Both the position numbers and the translations under genes were made by a program. Below are positions 48,660-57,251 of a DNA stretch of 64,000 nucleotides, piece by piece (within the stretch, counting starts at the first letter, position 1; each line of letters begins with the position of its first letter). The stretch is from Glaciecola sp028401415 (GTDB lineage Bacteria; Pseudomonadota; Gammaproteobacteria; Enterobacterales; Alteromonadaceae), in assembly GCF_028401415.2 (NCBI RefSeq), contig NZ_CP171821.2, positions 3,038,001 through 3,102,000 of the forward strand, in the 5' to 3' direction. Below the pieces are notes generated by a model. The model did not search any database and was not told where the DNA came from. It saw nothing but the letters and a program-made list of their open reading frames with translations.

Positions 48660-50120
48660 ATGAGTTTCAAGTTTATTCAAGTTTTGTTTATTGTACTGTT
48701 GCTACAATCAAAACTTGCCCTAGGCGCTGCATGGATAGGTACCCAAGACAAGCAGCTTCATTACGACGTGCAAACGCTGGTAGAGTGGGGCTACTTAGAT
48801 TCTGCCGCAACGACCTACCCTATACCATGGAAAGGGATTGCCAGTCAGCTTTCTCGTTTAGACCCTACAGGTATGCAAAAAATGCCTGCGCAAGCCTACG
48901 CGCGCCTGCTCTACTATTTCAACATTAAGCGCACCGAGCAAACCCGTTATTTTATGACCTTGCAAGGGGCGAGTGACGACATTCGATTTCGAAGCCTGGA
49001 CGATGGGGTGGAAGAGACAGGTGAAATAACGCTCGCGAGCGAATTTATTGAAGGAAATTGGTCCGGGCAGCTAAGCGTCAATCACGCTTCAGGCGGGCGC
49101 ACTAACTTGGATAATTCATTTTTTGCTTATCAATTTGGCGATTGGAATCTGCGCCTTGGCTCTCTAGATCAGTTTTGGGGGCCGGCGCAATCAAGCTCAC
49201 TCATACTGTCAAATAACACTCGTCCGCTTAAAGCGGTGGCTTTGTCACGTTCAGTCACTACCCAATCTGAGCATCGATTGCTGTCATGGATGGGGCCTTG
49301 GTATTTCACTACGCAATTTGGACAAATGGATTCTGACAGGGTGATCCCCGACACAAAACTATTGCTGTCACGATTTACCGCACGCCCGTTTAAAGGTTTC
49401 GAGTTTGGTGCGTCTTGGGCCGCCATGTGGGGAGGCGAAGGGCAAGATGAAGGTTTAGGCACCTTTTGGGATGTGATTACTTTTCAAAATGTCTGTCTCG
49501 ACAGACCCGTGTGCACAGGTGAGCAGCTCACTACCTTAGGCAACCACTTGGCGGGTTTTGATCTTAGCTACACCTTCAATGCGCTCTCGCGGCCGATGAC
49601 CTTGTATGTTCAGCGCATTGGCGAAGATGCCGTAGACGGTTATCGAATTACCGATAATGCTAACTTGTTTGGATTTTCAACCTATATTTATCAAGCCAAA
49701 GTTTTTATTGAGACTAGTGATACGAATATTGCATGTCAGGGCGACGGCAGCACCGTGACCAATTGCTATTACGAAAACGGCCTTTATGAAACCGGGTATC
49801 GAATGTACGGGCGCAGTCTTGGCAGCACCTTTGACTCAGACGCGAAGCAAATTACGCTTGGTGCGAATATTCGTTTTGACGATGGTGCAGTTGCCGAGCT
49901 TTATTTGCGTTCCGCTGAGCTAAACGCAGACGGTCAACTTCCTTCACCGGTTCTTACTGGAGATGTGAGTGAGGATGTAATAGAACTCTCAGGATTTTAC
50001 CAAAAACCTTATCGAAACTGGTTGCTTCGCGCAGGAGCCAGTATTGCTTCGAGAGACTTCCAAAATAGAGAAGATGAAACCGATGCGCTGCTATATCTTA
50101 AGGCGCAATACGCATTTTAA
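48660..50120 (+). CDS. Capsule assembly Wzi family outer-membrane protein
   Basis: A 486-residue beta-barrel protein with a signal peptide (~1-22, ending ALG). The Wzi-type pattern covers a periplasmic start region (KQLHYDVQTLVEWGYLDS), then repeated amphipathic strands with WGPAQSSSLILSNNTRP and a terminal aromatic LYLKAQYAF. Wzi in E. coli is a lectin that attaches capsule to the outer membrane. Here it probably belongs to exopolysaccharide or capsule display, fitting the neighbouring glycosyltransferases. Repeat copy 2 starts three bases after its stop. Confidence 0.85.
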   Translation: MSFKFIQVLFIVLLLQSKLALGAAWIGTQDKQLHYDVQTLVEWGYLDSAATTYPIPWKGIASQLSRLDPTGMQKMPAQAYARLLYYFNIKRTEQTRYFMTLQGASDDIRFRSLDDGVEETGEITLASEFIEGNWSGQLSVNHASGGRTNLDNSFFAYQFGDWNLRLGSLDQFWGPAQSSSLILSNNTRPLKAVALSRSVTTQSEHRLLSWMGPWYFTTQFGQMDSDRVIPDTKLLLSRFTARPFKGFEFGASWAAMWGGEGQDEGLGTFWDVITFQNVCLDRPVCTGEQLTTLGNHLAGFDLSYTFNALSRPMTLYVQRIGEDAVDGYRITDNANLFGFSTYIYQAKVFIETSDTNIACQGDGSTVTNCYYENGLYETGYRMYGRSLGSTFDSDAKQITLGANIRFDDGAVAELYLRSAELNADGQLPSPVLTGDVSEDVIELSGFYQKPYRNWLLRAGASIASRDFQNREDETDALLYLKAQYAF

Positions 50121-50123
50121 ATT

Positions 50124-50321
50124 AACCTCAACTCGGGATAAGCGATAGTGCAAATGCATGTTTTAACTATGTATTTATTAAATTATCAACCAAGTAGTGA
50201 TAAAAACGTAAAGTGCAAGGCGCAAAAGTGACGTAATAGTCATTCTATTGCTCGCTTTTGCAACGCAGTAATTCGCGTTTTTAGCGCTACTTGGCGCTGT
50301 CGCTTATCCCGAGTTGAGGTT
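50124..50321 (-). repeat. MITE-like palindromic element, copy 2 (inverted relative to copy 1)
   Basis: 198 bases. Its reverse complement differs from copy 1 at one substitution (CACTTC/CACTTT region) and one added T. Terminal inverted repeats are identical to copy 1. AAATT flanks it on both sides, consistent with a five-base target duplication. It fills the gap between the convergent Wzi-like and kdkA genes, starting three bases after the Wzi-like stop. Confidence 0.92.
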
Positions 50322-50351
50322 AAATTAGCCTAAGTTGCGCGAAGCTTAGCC

Positions 50352-51092
50352 CTAGTCAGATAGAAGGCTGGCGTATCCTGTTTGAAGCGATTCCCAGTTT
50401 GACAATGCAAAGTGATACTTGGCCTTTTTCGTTGCTTGCGCACGCTGCTGCTTCAGTAAAGAGCGATAAAAGCGCGCCAAATTCGCAGAATGCCAATTAC
50501 CCGTGCTGTCGCGGTAACATTTGTCAAAATCGATTAGGGCAACGCGATTGTCCTCTTGGATTAGCACATTTTTCACATTGATATCATCATGACGCACATG
50601 TAATTGATGAAGCTGTGCAATTATCTTACCGATAGCTTCCCACATGCTGTCAGCAATCTCGCGTTGCATTAACACTTGGTGCAATTCCTGTGCCTTACTG
50701 ACTTCTGCTGTGATAATGTCGGCGCGATAGAATAATCCTTTGCGTATTACCCGTGCAGCAACAGGTGAGGGTACATTAAGCCCTTTCGATGCTAAAAACG
50801 AGAGTATGTCCAGCTCTTTAAATCCTCTGCTTTGCTGGATAGAGAAGTGAAGAAATCTGTCTCGATTAAACTTTCCGAATAGACCGCCTCTATAGTAATG
50901 CCGCAAAACAAGAGGCTGCGAAAGCTGAGTGAAGAAATAGACTTCACCGCGGCCGTGAGCGGTTCGCGTAATAGCATTTTTCCCGTGTAAGTAATCAAGC
51001 TCAAAATGCTTGAGGCCGATGTTCAATGACTTGCCTAGTTCAGTTCGCAGCAGGCTCACGTTGTTTGGCGCGGTATGCACGTCAATCGTCAT
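50352..51092 (-). CDS. kdkA: 3-deoxy-D-manno-octulosonic acid (Kdo) kinase
   Basis: A 246-residue kinase-fold enzyme that phosphorylates position 4 of Kdo in the LPS inner core. The kinase signature HDDINVKNVLIQE (catalytic Asp) and IDFDKCYRD (metal-binding DFD) are clear. The N-terminal GRGEVYFF...LVLRHYYRGGLFGK carries the ATP-contacting Lys/Arg region. Divergent from the GT9 gene (90-base gap), as is common in Vibrio/Shewanella-type core clusters. Confidence 0.9.
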   Translation of the reverse strand: MTIDVHTAPNNVSLLRTELGKSLNIGLKHFELDYLHGKNAITRTAHGRGEVYFFTQLSQPLVLRHYYRGGLFGKFNRDRFLHFSIQQSRGFKELDILSFLASKGLNVPSPVAARVIRKGLFYRADIITAEVSKAQELHQVLMQREIADSMWEAIGKIIAQLHQLHVRHDDINVKNVLIQEDNRVALIDFDKCYRDSTGNWHSANLARFYRSLLKQQRAQATKKAKYHFALSNWESLQTGYASLLSD

Positions 51093-51182
51093 TTGTGCTT
51101 TCCTAGAAGCTTAAAAGTCTGTTATTTATGAATAACTTGGGTAAGATATCAAAAATTTCAAGTCGACGCCCTCGGAATCTCA

Positions 51183-52226
51183 GTGCCAAGCCCACTCTCA
51201 CTATGCATTTTACGTTTATCAGCCATTGGCGATGTATGCCATGCCGCTGCAATGGTCAGAGCGATTCAGCTGCACCATGAAAACATTGAGATCACTTGGG
51301 TCATTGGAAAAATCGAATATCAACTGCTCAAAGGTATGTCAGGCGTGCGCTTTATCGTCTACGATAAGCAAAACTCAAAGCAAGCTAAAGCTCAGCTCAA
51401 AAGTGAGTTAGGTGGACAGATCTTTGATGTGCTTTTTGTGATGCAAGTAGCGCTGCGTGCAAATCTTCTCTCTTTAAGCATTAAAGCGAAGCGGCGTATT
51501 GGTTTTGATTGGGCACGCAGTAAAGAGGGGCATTATCTATTTACTAACGAAAGAGTGCAGCCAAGAGAGCATTCCCACGTTCTCGACGGATTTATGGATT
51601 TTGCTGCGTGTTTGGGAGTAGAGGCTGAACAAAGACCTTTACAATGGACTATTCCAATACCTAAAGACGATGAAACCTGGGTGGATAGTCAGCTTGATGG
51701 TTTAGCGCCTTTCGCGGTGATAAGCCCTGCTGCCTCAAAAGCGCAGCGTAACTGGACATCGACTGGCTATGCAAAAACTGCCGAGTACATGCAGCAACAA
51801 GGACTCAAAGTCGTGTTGTGCGGAGGCCCTGGTGCACTCGATGCAACAACAAGGGATGCGATAGTGTCTATGACCGATGCTGTTGATTTGGATTTAGTGG
51901 GCAAGACAAGCCTTAAACAAATGTTGCTCATACTGCGCCGAGCCAGATTAGTGATTGCGCCTGATACGGGCCCTGCACACATGGCGACAACGCAAGGCAC
52001 GCCCGTGATTGGCCTTTATGCACACAGCAACCCAAAACGCACGGGACCGTATATGTCTCTGGCGCATACGGTTTCGGTATACGATGAGTGCGTGCTCGAG
52101 CAATTTGGTAAACCGTGGCAGGCTTTGCCTTGGGGGAAGCGTGCTAAAGGTGATGATTTAATGACTAAGATAAAGTTCGAAGATGTTCGCAGCATGATTG
52201 ATAAGGTGATTACTGAAGTCCACTAG
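51183..52226 (+). CDS. Glycosyltransferase family 9 (heptosyltransferase-like)
   Basis: A 347-residue GT-B enzyme of the ADP-heptose:LPS heptosyltransferase family. The N-terminus LSLCILRLSAIGDVCHAAAMVRAI is diagnostic. C-terminal FAVISPAASKAQRNW and IAPDTGPAHMATTQGTPVIGLYAHSNPKRTGPY form the donor site. The start is a GTG at 51183. It probably adds an inner-core heptose; the exact acceptor is not readable. Confidence 0.9.
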   Translation: MPSPLSLCILRLSAIGDVCHAAAMVRAIQLHHENIEITWVIGKIEYQLLKGMSGVRFIVYDKQNSKQAKAQLKSELGGQIFDVLFVMQVALRANLLSLSIKAKRRIGFDWARSKEGHYLFTNERVQPREHSHVLDGFMDFAACLGVEAEQRPLQWTIPIPKDDETWVDSQLDGLAPFAVISPAASKAQRNWTSTGYAKTAEYMQQQGLKVVLCGGPGALDATTRDAIVSMTDAVDLDLVGKTSLKQMLLILRRARLVIAPDTGPAHMATTQGTPVIGLYAHSNPKRTGPYMSLAHTVSVYDECVLEQFGKPWQALPWGKRAKGDDLMTKIKFEDVRSMIDKVITEVH

Positions 52227-52328
52227 CACAAAGCCACTGCACGACTAAATCCCGAATTGCTGCTAATTCTGTAAATAATTTGCGCCAAAATCATTAAAAG
52301 TGCCAAGATAACTATTTTCATCGCGCAC

Positions 52329-52356
52329 TTGCGAGGTCATATATCTTCGCTAGAAT
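52329..52356 (+). promoter_or_regulatory. Candidate promoter of kbl-tdh
   Basis: TTGCGA (52329-52334), 16-base spacer, TAGAAT (52351-52356), about 68 bases before the kbl start. Both hexamers are good matches. Confidence 0.55.
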
Positions 52357-52424
52357 TCGCATCACTATTTGTTTTTGCTTTCCTACTGTCGCAATTCGTG
52401 GAAGCTTAATTTAAGGAGCTTTGC

Positions 52425-53672
52425 ATGTCGCAAGCATTTGTCGATCATCTCAATACCCAGTTAAATGAGGCAAAGGAGCAAGGTCTTTACAAGACTGAGC
52501 GAGTTATCACATCGCAGCAGCAAGCTGATATCGAAGTACGAACAAGCGACCCAAAGGGTCAACATGTATTAAATTTTTGCGCAAACAACTATTTGGGTTT
52601 GGCCAATCATCCCGATTTAATCGCGGCCGCTAAAGCAGGCTTAGATGAATACGGTTTTGGCGTGGCGTCCGTGCGCTTTATTTGCGGCACCCAAGATATT
52701 CATAAACAGCTAGAACAGAAAATCAGTCGCTTTTTAGGCATGGAAGATACCATTTTATATCCGTCTTGTTTTGATGCAAACGGCGGTCTTTTTGAAACCG
52801 TGTTAACTAGCGATGATGCCGTTATTTCTGATTCGCTCAATCATGCCAGCATTATTGACGGCGTTCGTTTATCAAAGGCAAAGCGCTACCGCTATGATTC
52901 AAACGATATGGCGTCGCTAGAGCAGCAACTGATCAAAGCAAGTGAAGATGGCGCACGATTTAAGCTTATTGCAACTGACGGCGTGTTTTCCATGGACGGC
53001 GTGATTGCAAACTTAGAAGGTATATGCGATTTGGCAGACCGCTTTGACGCTATGGTTATGGTAGACGATTGTCATGCAACGGGATTTGTCGGCGAAAATG
53101 GCAAAGGCTCTCATGAATACTGCAATGTAATGGGACGCGTTGATATTATCACCGGCACGCTAGGAAAAGCCTTGGGCGGAGCTTCGGGTGGTTTCACTTC
53201 CGGTCGCAAAGCGGTCATTGATTGGCTTCGCCAACGCTCACGACCGTACTTATTCTCAAACTCTGTTGCGCCTCCTATCGTCGCCGCTTCGATAAAAGTC
53301 TTTGAGATGATGGAAGAGGGGGAAGAACTGCGAGCGACGCTGAAACGTAACGCCACGCACTTTCGCACTCGAATGGAAGACGCCGGTTTTACCTTAAGTG
53401 GACAAGACCATGCGATTATTCCTGTGATGCTTGGTGATGCAAAGTTAGCCAGCCAGATGGCCGAAAAAATGCTAGAACGGGGTATCTACGTTGTCGGTTT
53501 TTCCTATCCTGTTGTGCCTAAAAACAAAGCGCGTATTCGCACGCAAATGTCAGCTGCGCATTCAATTGAGCAGATTGACAAAGCGATTGATGCGTTTATT
53601 GAAGTCGGTCAAGAAATGGGCATTATAGGTGACAGCGTAGAAGCGCAGTCTAACGTTGACGGAGTAAGTTAA
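52425..53672 (+). CDS. kbl: Glycine C-acetyltransferase (2-amino-3-ketobutyrate CoA ligase)
   Basis: PLP enzyme that cleaves 2-amino-3-oxobutyrate with CoA to glycine and acetyl-CoA; second step of threonine catabolism via Tdh. The PLP lysine sits in TGTLGKALGGASGGF, with VDDCHATGFVGENG before it. The protein has 415 residues, about 17 more than E. coli Kbl because of a C-terminal extension (MGIIGDSVEAQSNVDGVS). Strong ribosome binding site (AAGGAG). Directly abuts tdh. Confidence 0.97.
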   Translation: MSQAFVDHLNTQLNEAKEQGLYKTERVITSQQQADIEVRTSDPKGQHVLNFCANNYLGLANHPDLIAAAKAGLDEYGFGVASVRFICGTQDIHKQLEQKISRFLGMEDTILYPSCFDANGGLFETVLTSDDAVISDSLNHASIIDGVRLSKAKRYRYDSNDMASLEQQLIKASEDGARFKLIATDGVFSMDGVIANLEGICDLADRFDAMVMVDDCHATGFVGENGKGSHEYCNVMGRVDIITGTLGKALGGASGGFTSGRKAVIDWLRQRSRPYLFSNSVAPPIVAASIKVFEMMEEGEELRATLKRNATHFRTRMEDAGFTLSGQDHAIIPVMLGDAKLASQMAEKMLERGIYVVGFSYPVVPKNKARIRTQMSAAHSIEQIDKAIDAFIEVGQEMGIIGDSVEAQSNVDGVS

Positions 53673-54701
53673 TTGAAATCATTAGCTAAACAGCTGCGTA
53701 AGCCTGGTATTTGGATGGTGGATAATCCGATGCCAACATTAGGCCATAATGACCTTCTCATCAAAATTCGCAAGACCGCGATTTGCGGCACTGATATGCA
53801 TATTTATCACTGGGATGAGTGGTCACAAAACACCATTCCAGTGCCAATGATTGTCGGGCATGAGTATGTAGGTGAGGTGGTAGACATCGGCTCGGAAGTG
53901 TCAGGTTTTAGTATTGGTGACAGGGTCAGTGGCGAAGGCCACATTACCTGTGGACACTGTCGCAATTGCCGGGCTGGCAGACGACACTTGTGTCGCAATA
54001 CCCAAGGCGTAGGTGTAGACCGTCAAGGCGCATTTGCCGAGTATTTGGTGATTCCGGCATTTAATGCCTTTAAAATACCCGACAATATCAGCGATGACAT
54101 GGCTGCTATCTTTGACCCCTTTGGTAACGCAGTGCATACCGCCTTATCTTTTGACTTAGTTGGCGAAGATGTGCTTATTACCGGTGCCGGCCCGATTGGT
54201 ATAATGGCTGCAGCCGTTGCCCGACACGTAGGCGCGCGTCATGTAGTAATCACAGACGTGAATCCTTATCGCTTAGATTTGGCAAAGAAAATGGGTGTGA
54301 CAAGCGCGGTGAACGTCTTAGATACCGGCCTTGATGACGTGATGAGCGACTTAAGCATGACAGAAGGTTTTGATATTGGCCTGGAGATGTCGGGTAATCC
54401 GGTCGCCTTGGCCGATTTGTTCAAAAAAATGAATCATGGCGGTAAAGTGGCTATGCTGGGTATTCCACCACAGGATGTTGCCATTGATTGGAACCAAATT
54501 ATCTTTAAAGGACTCACTATAAAAGGGATATATGGGCGTGAAATGTTTGAAACCTGGTATAAGATGGTAAGTCTGTTGCAAAGCGGACTAGACTTAAAGC
54601 CAATTATCACGCATCAAATGTCGGTGGATGCGTTTCAACGTGGCTTTGAAACGATGGCCTCGGGCAACTCAGGCAAGGTGATTTTAGACTGGGCAAGTTA
54701 A
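53673..54701 (+). CDS. tdh: L-threonine 3-dehydrogenase
   Basis: Zinc-dependent medium-chain dehydrogenase that oxidises threonine to 2-amino-3-oxobutyrate. Catalytic zinc region AICGTDMHIYHWDEW and GHEYVGEV; structural zinc CGHCRNCRAGRRHLC; NAD site ITGAGPIGIMAA. The start is a TTG right after the kbl stop (zero gap), with GGAG eight bases upstream. The 342-residue length matches E. coli Tdh. Operon kbl-tdh as in E. coli. Confidence 0.97.
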   Translation: MKSLAKQLRKPGIWMVDNPMPTLGHNDLLIKIRKTAICGTDMHIYHWDEWSQNTIPVPMIVGHEYVGEVVDIGSEVSGFSIGDRVSGEGHITCGHCRNCRAGRRHLCRNTQGVGVDRQGAFAEYLVIPAFNAFKIPDNISDDMAAIFDPFGNAVHTALSFDLVGEDVLITGAGPIGIMAAAVARHVGARHVVITDVNPYRLDLAKKMGVTSAVNVLDTGLDDVMSDLSMTEGFDIGLEMSGNPVALADLFKKMNHGGKVAMLGIPPQDVAIDWNQIIFKGLTIKGIYGREMFETWYKMVSLLQSGLDLKPIITHQMSVDAFQRGFETMASGNSGKVILDWAS

Positions 54702-54771
54702 GCGCAGCACCTGAGACGATTGCAACGCGATATATCTTTTATCCCACATAGACAGAAAGCTTAAGGGTTTT

Positions 54772-55092
54772 ATGGAACAGTTCGAACATATCTCAGTGGA
54801 GCAAACCAAACAGCGCCTAGACAAAGGAGATATCACATTAGTTGATATTCGCGATCCGCAGTCATTCAATTTAGGCCATATTCCTAACGCGTTTCACCTG
54901 AGCAATGAAAGCATGCCGCAATTCATGCAAGACCACCCCTTTGATGTGCCGGTGGTAGTGTGCTGTTATCATGGCATTAGCTCACAACAAGCGGCGCAAT
55001 ACATGATTGGACAAGGCTATAAAGAAGTCTACAGCATGGATGGAGGATTTGAAGCCTGGCGGGGGCAATACCCAGTCGAGTTGGGCGAGTAG
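54772..55092 (+). CDS. glpE: Thiosulfate sulfurtransferase GlpE (rhodanese)
   Basis: A 106-residue single-domain rhodanese. The active-site loop CCYHGISSQQAA holds the catalytic Cys ~65 and fits the GlpE form. LVDIRDPQSFNLGHIPNA is the typical first half. It precedes glpG by six bases, the same pair as in the enteric glpEGR unit; no glpR is present. Confidence 0.94.
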   Translation: MEQFEHISVEQTKQRLDKGDITLVDIRDPQSFNLGHIPNAFHLSNESMPQFMQDHPFDVPVVVCCYHGISSQQAAQYMIGQGYKEVYSMDGGFEAWRGQYPVELGE

Positions 55093-55098
55093 AACGCG

Positions 55099-56007
55099 TT
55101 GTCAGAGTTCCTCGGATTGATACGCTTTTCTCAAGAAGCCCCAGCACAGTTACTTGCCTCTTATCTAAGGCAACAGGGCATTGTATGCAAAGTAGACCGA
55201 ACCCCGCCAGTAACGCTTGATGATCAAGACCACGCATCTGACGGAGATAAGCTTAAAACTAGCTTTATGCTCAGCATAAAAGATGAGTCACGCAAAGCGG
55301 CTGCGCTTGCAATAGCCAACGAGTTTTTAGCTAATCCTCAAGCAAAAAAGTTTCAGGCAGCCGCATGGGATAGAGGAGATGTGGCAAGCCAGTCGGGCAG
55401 AATAATGGGTAATAGTACCTTGCCTAGTGTGAGAGATCTGGCTGCAACGCCTTTTACTGTTGTCGTCATCTCACTCTGCCTTTTTGTCTATCTTTCAAGC
55501 TTGGTGGGCTATTTTTCGTTTTGGGACGATGCACTGAGTATCCAATATTTTGCTGAACTGACGCAAAATCAGCAGTGGTGGCGCTTGTTTGGCCCAAATT
55601 TTTTACACTTCTCACTCACGCACATTGTGTTTAATCTCATCTGGTGGTGGATTTTTGGCAGTCAGCTAGAGCGGATATTCGGTAGTTTTTGGCTCGTTGT
55701 GTTATTTGTTGTTGCTAGTCTATTCGCTAATGTATCTCAGCTTTTAGTATCGGGTCCTAACTTTGGCGGTATGTCTGGCGTTGTCTATGCGCTTTTTGGA
55801 TTTGTGTGGTGGATAGGTTGGTTGCGACCAAATTGGGGAATTAGTATTCCCAACGGCTTTGTCGTATTTTTATTGCTGTGGCTGGCTTTAGGATATGCAG
55901 ATGTGCTGTTTGTACAAATGGCGAATGAGGCTCACTTATTTGGCTTAATCGCGGGCTGTTTATTAGCCGGCGCTTTACACTTGTTTGTTAAGCAGGATTC
56001 AGGTTAA
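55099..56007 (+). CDS. glpG: Rhomboid intramembrane protease GlpG
   Basis: A 302-residue serine protease of the inner membrane. A cytoplasmic N-terminal domain (~1-95) is followed by six membrane segments. The catalytic Ser lies in GMSGVVYALFG and the catalytic His in NEAHLFGLIAGC; the WWRLFGPNFLHFSLTHIVFNL region is typical. The start is a TTG at 55099. The last codons (QDSG) are encoded by the repeat-end sequence at 55993-56005, suggesting the natural C-terminus was altered or captured. Confidence 0.93.
   Translation: MSEFLGLIRFSQEAPAQLLASYLRQQGIVCKVDRTPPVTLDDQDHASDGDKLKTSFMLSIKDESRKAAALAIANEFLANPQAKKFQAAAWDRGDVASQSGRIMGNSTLPSVRDLAATPFTVVVISLCLFVYLSSLVGYFSFWDDALSIQYFAELTQNQQWWRLFGPNFLHFSLTHIVFNLIWWWIFGSQLERIFGSFWLVVLFVVASLFANVSQLLVSGPNFGGMSGVVYALFGFVWWIGWLRPNWGISIPNGFVVFLLLWLALGYADVLFVQMANEAHLFGLIAGCLLAGALHLFVKQDSG
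55993..56005 (-). repeat. Solo end of the palindromic repeat family inside the glpG 3' end
   Basis: CAGGATTCAGGTT is identical to the last 13 bases of the terminal repeat of copy 3 (58169-58365), preceded by a TTAAG that also resembles it. It encodes the last glpG codons and runs into the stop. No core or opposite end follows. Confidence 0.55.
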
Positions 56008-56501
56008 CTACCTTGGCGAAGGTACTTGGTGAAAATCACGTCACGCACTGTTTCATTCCCGCTCTCTCTTAACATCAAGTCTCGAAATCGTTTTAACAAC
56101 ATTCGGCGCATTTCTTCACGCCCGGTTAATGACCTGACTTTTTGCTCTGGTTGCGCACCGATGATTTCAATAGCAGTTGCTCTAAGTAGAGGCATATGAT
56201 GCTCTAGGTTAGGAATGAGGGAAGGGTCTTCTAACATCATTTCAATCGTTACGCGCACAAAACCTAAGTTTTCGGTATTGTTACCTGCATAGTTGGTTAC
56301 TATATCGGGTTCAATCGCGATATATGCGATGCTAGGGGCGCCATCGTTGGGCTCCTCTTGTGCATTGACTATATCTGTGCGAAACAACATTGCGCTCAAT
56401 ATCAGCATGTAAACACCGCACCACCGCGATGCATTGCGCCAGCTTGCATCTATTTTACGGTGAATAAGTAAACCACTTAGTTCTTTCATGGGAATTTTCA
56501 T
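56004..56501 (-). CDS. FliL-like periplasmic protein
   Basis: About 165 residues. An N-terminal hydrophobic signal or anchor (~30-47, GVYMLILSAMLF, then NAQEEP) is followed by a FliL-type domain (IAYIAIEPDIVTNY, LGFVRVTIEMMLEDP, LTGREEMRRMLLKRFRDLM). FliL proteins sit at the flagellar basal body, but this orphan copy lies away from any flagellar genes, next to glpG, and may serve another role. The start is uncertain (TTG 56510, ATG 56501 or ATG 56489). It overlaps glpG by four bases. Confidence 0.78.
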   Translation of the reverse strand: MKIPMKELSGLLIHRKIDASWRNASRWCGVYMLILSAMLFRTDIVNAQEEPNDGAPSIAYIAIEPDIVTNYAGNNTENLGFVRVTIEMMLEDPSLIPNLEHHMPLLRATAIEIIGAQPEQKVRSLTGREEMRRMLLKRFRDLMLRESGNETVRDVIFTKYLRQGS

Positions 56502-56573
56502 ATTGCTCAATACGGTTGTGTTAATGCCTATGTTAGACTTAGGTTATCGGTAATTTAAAAGAAATCTTCAGCC

Positions 56574-57239
56574 TTGTTAGCAAAATCTAACTACCCTTAT
56601 GATCTCAATGTGCAATGGGCAAAGCCCGATGTGTTTTTAGCTAATGCCTCAACAAATTCTCAGTCGCAAATTTCTAAGTCAATCATATCGGCGCCTGCTA
56701 ATTCACTAAGTTCAAGCATGCAAGACTGGTTACTTCACACCGGCTCATTAACTGAACGACTCATGAGCTTATGTAAGCAATTTGACGTGCAGGTACTTGG
56801 GCAATCTAATATTCCTCTAAACAAAAGTGAAATATCCTTATTAAATGCACAGGACGCGCAGCAATGGCAAGTGCGGGAAGTGATTTTATATGGAGATAGT
56901 GTTCCTTGGGTATTTGCACGCTCAGTTTTACCCGAGCATATGTGTAACAGTACCTGGGCGAATTTGGGCTCACAGCCTTTAGGCCAGCGTATTTTTAATG
57001 ACCCAAGGTTTGTACGAAGTGAGTTTGAAATTGCACCTTTGCAGTTTCACCCAGTCAGTAAGCATCCATATAGCAATAATCGGCCGAAAAGGTGGGCAAG
57101 ACGATCCCTTTTTACCTATCAAGATGAGCATGCCTCCAATGTGACCAGTTCAAAGCACAACAAGCTAATTGTTGCAGAAGCTTTCCTTGAAGACTGCCCT
57201 TGCTACGATGAGTTTGTTCAAAATGCAAGTTCAGCCTAA
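56574..57239 (+). CDS. ubiC: Chorismate lyase
   Basis: Forms 4-hydroxybenzoate and pyruvate from chorismate, the entry to ubiquinone synthesis. Family features are DWLLHTGSLTERL, REVILYGDSVPWVFARSVLPE and LGSQPLGQRIF. Its 221 residues exceed E. coli UbiC (~165) at both ends. The TTG start at 56574 is the only upstream option, so the N-terminus is uncertain. It lies 12 bases before ubiA, the next pathway step. Confidence 0.9.
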   Translation: MLAKSNYPYDLNVQWAKPDVFLANASTNSQSQISKSIISAPANSLSSSMQDWLLHTGSLTERLMSLCKQFDVQVLGQSNIPLNKSEISLLNAQDAQQWQVREVILYGDSVPWVFARSVLPEHMCNSTWANLGSQPLGQRIFNDPRFVRSEFEIAPLQFHPVSKHPYSNNRPKRWARRSLFTYQDEHASNVTSSKHNKLIVAEAFLEDCPCYDEFVQNASSA

Positions 57240-57251
57240 TGAGGCAAGCTT

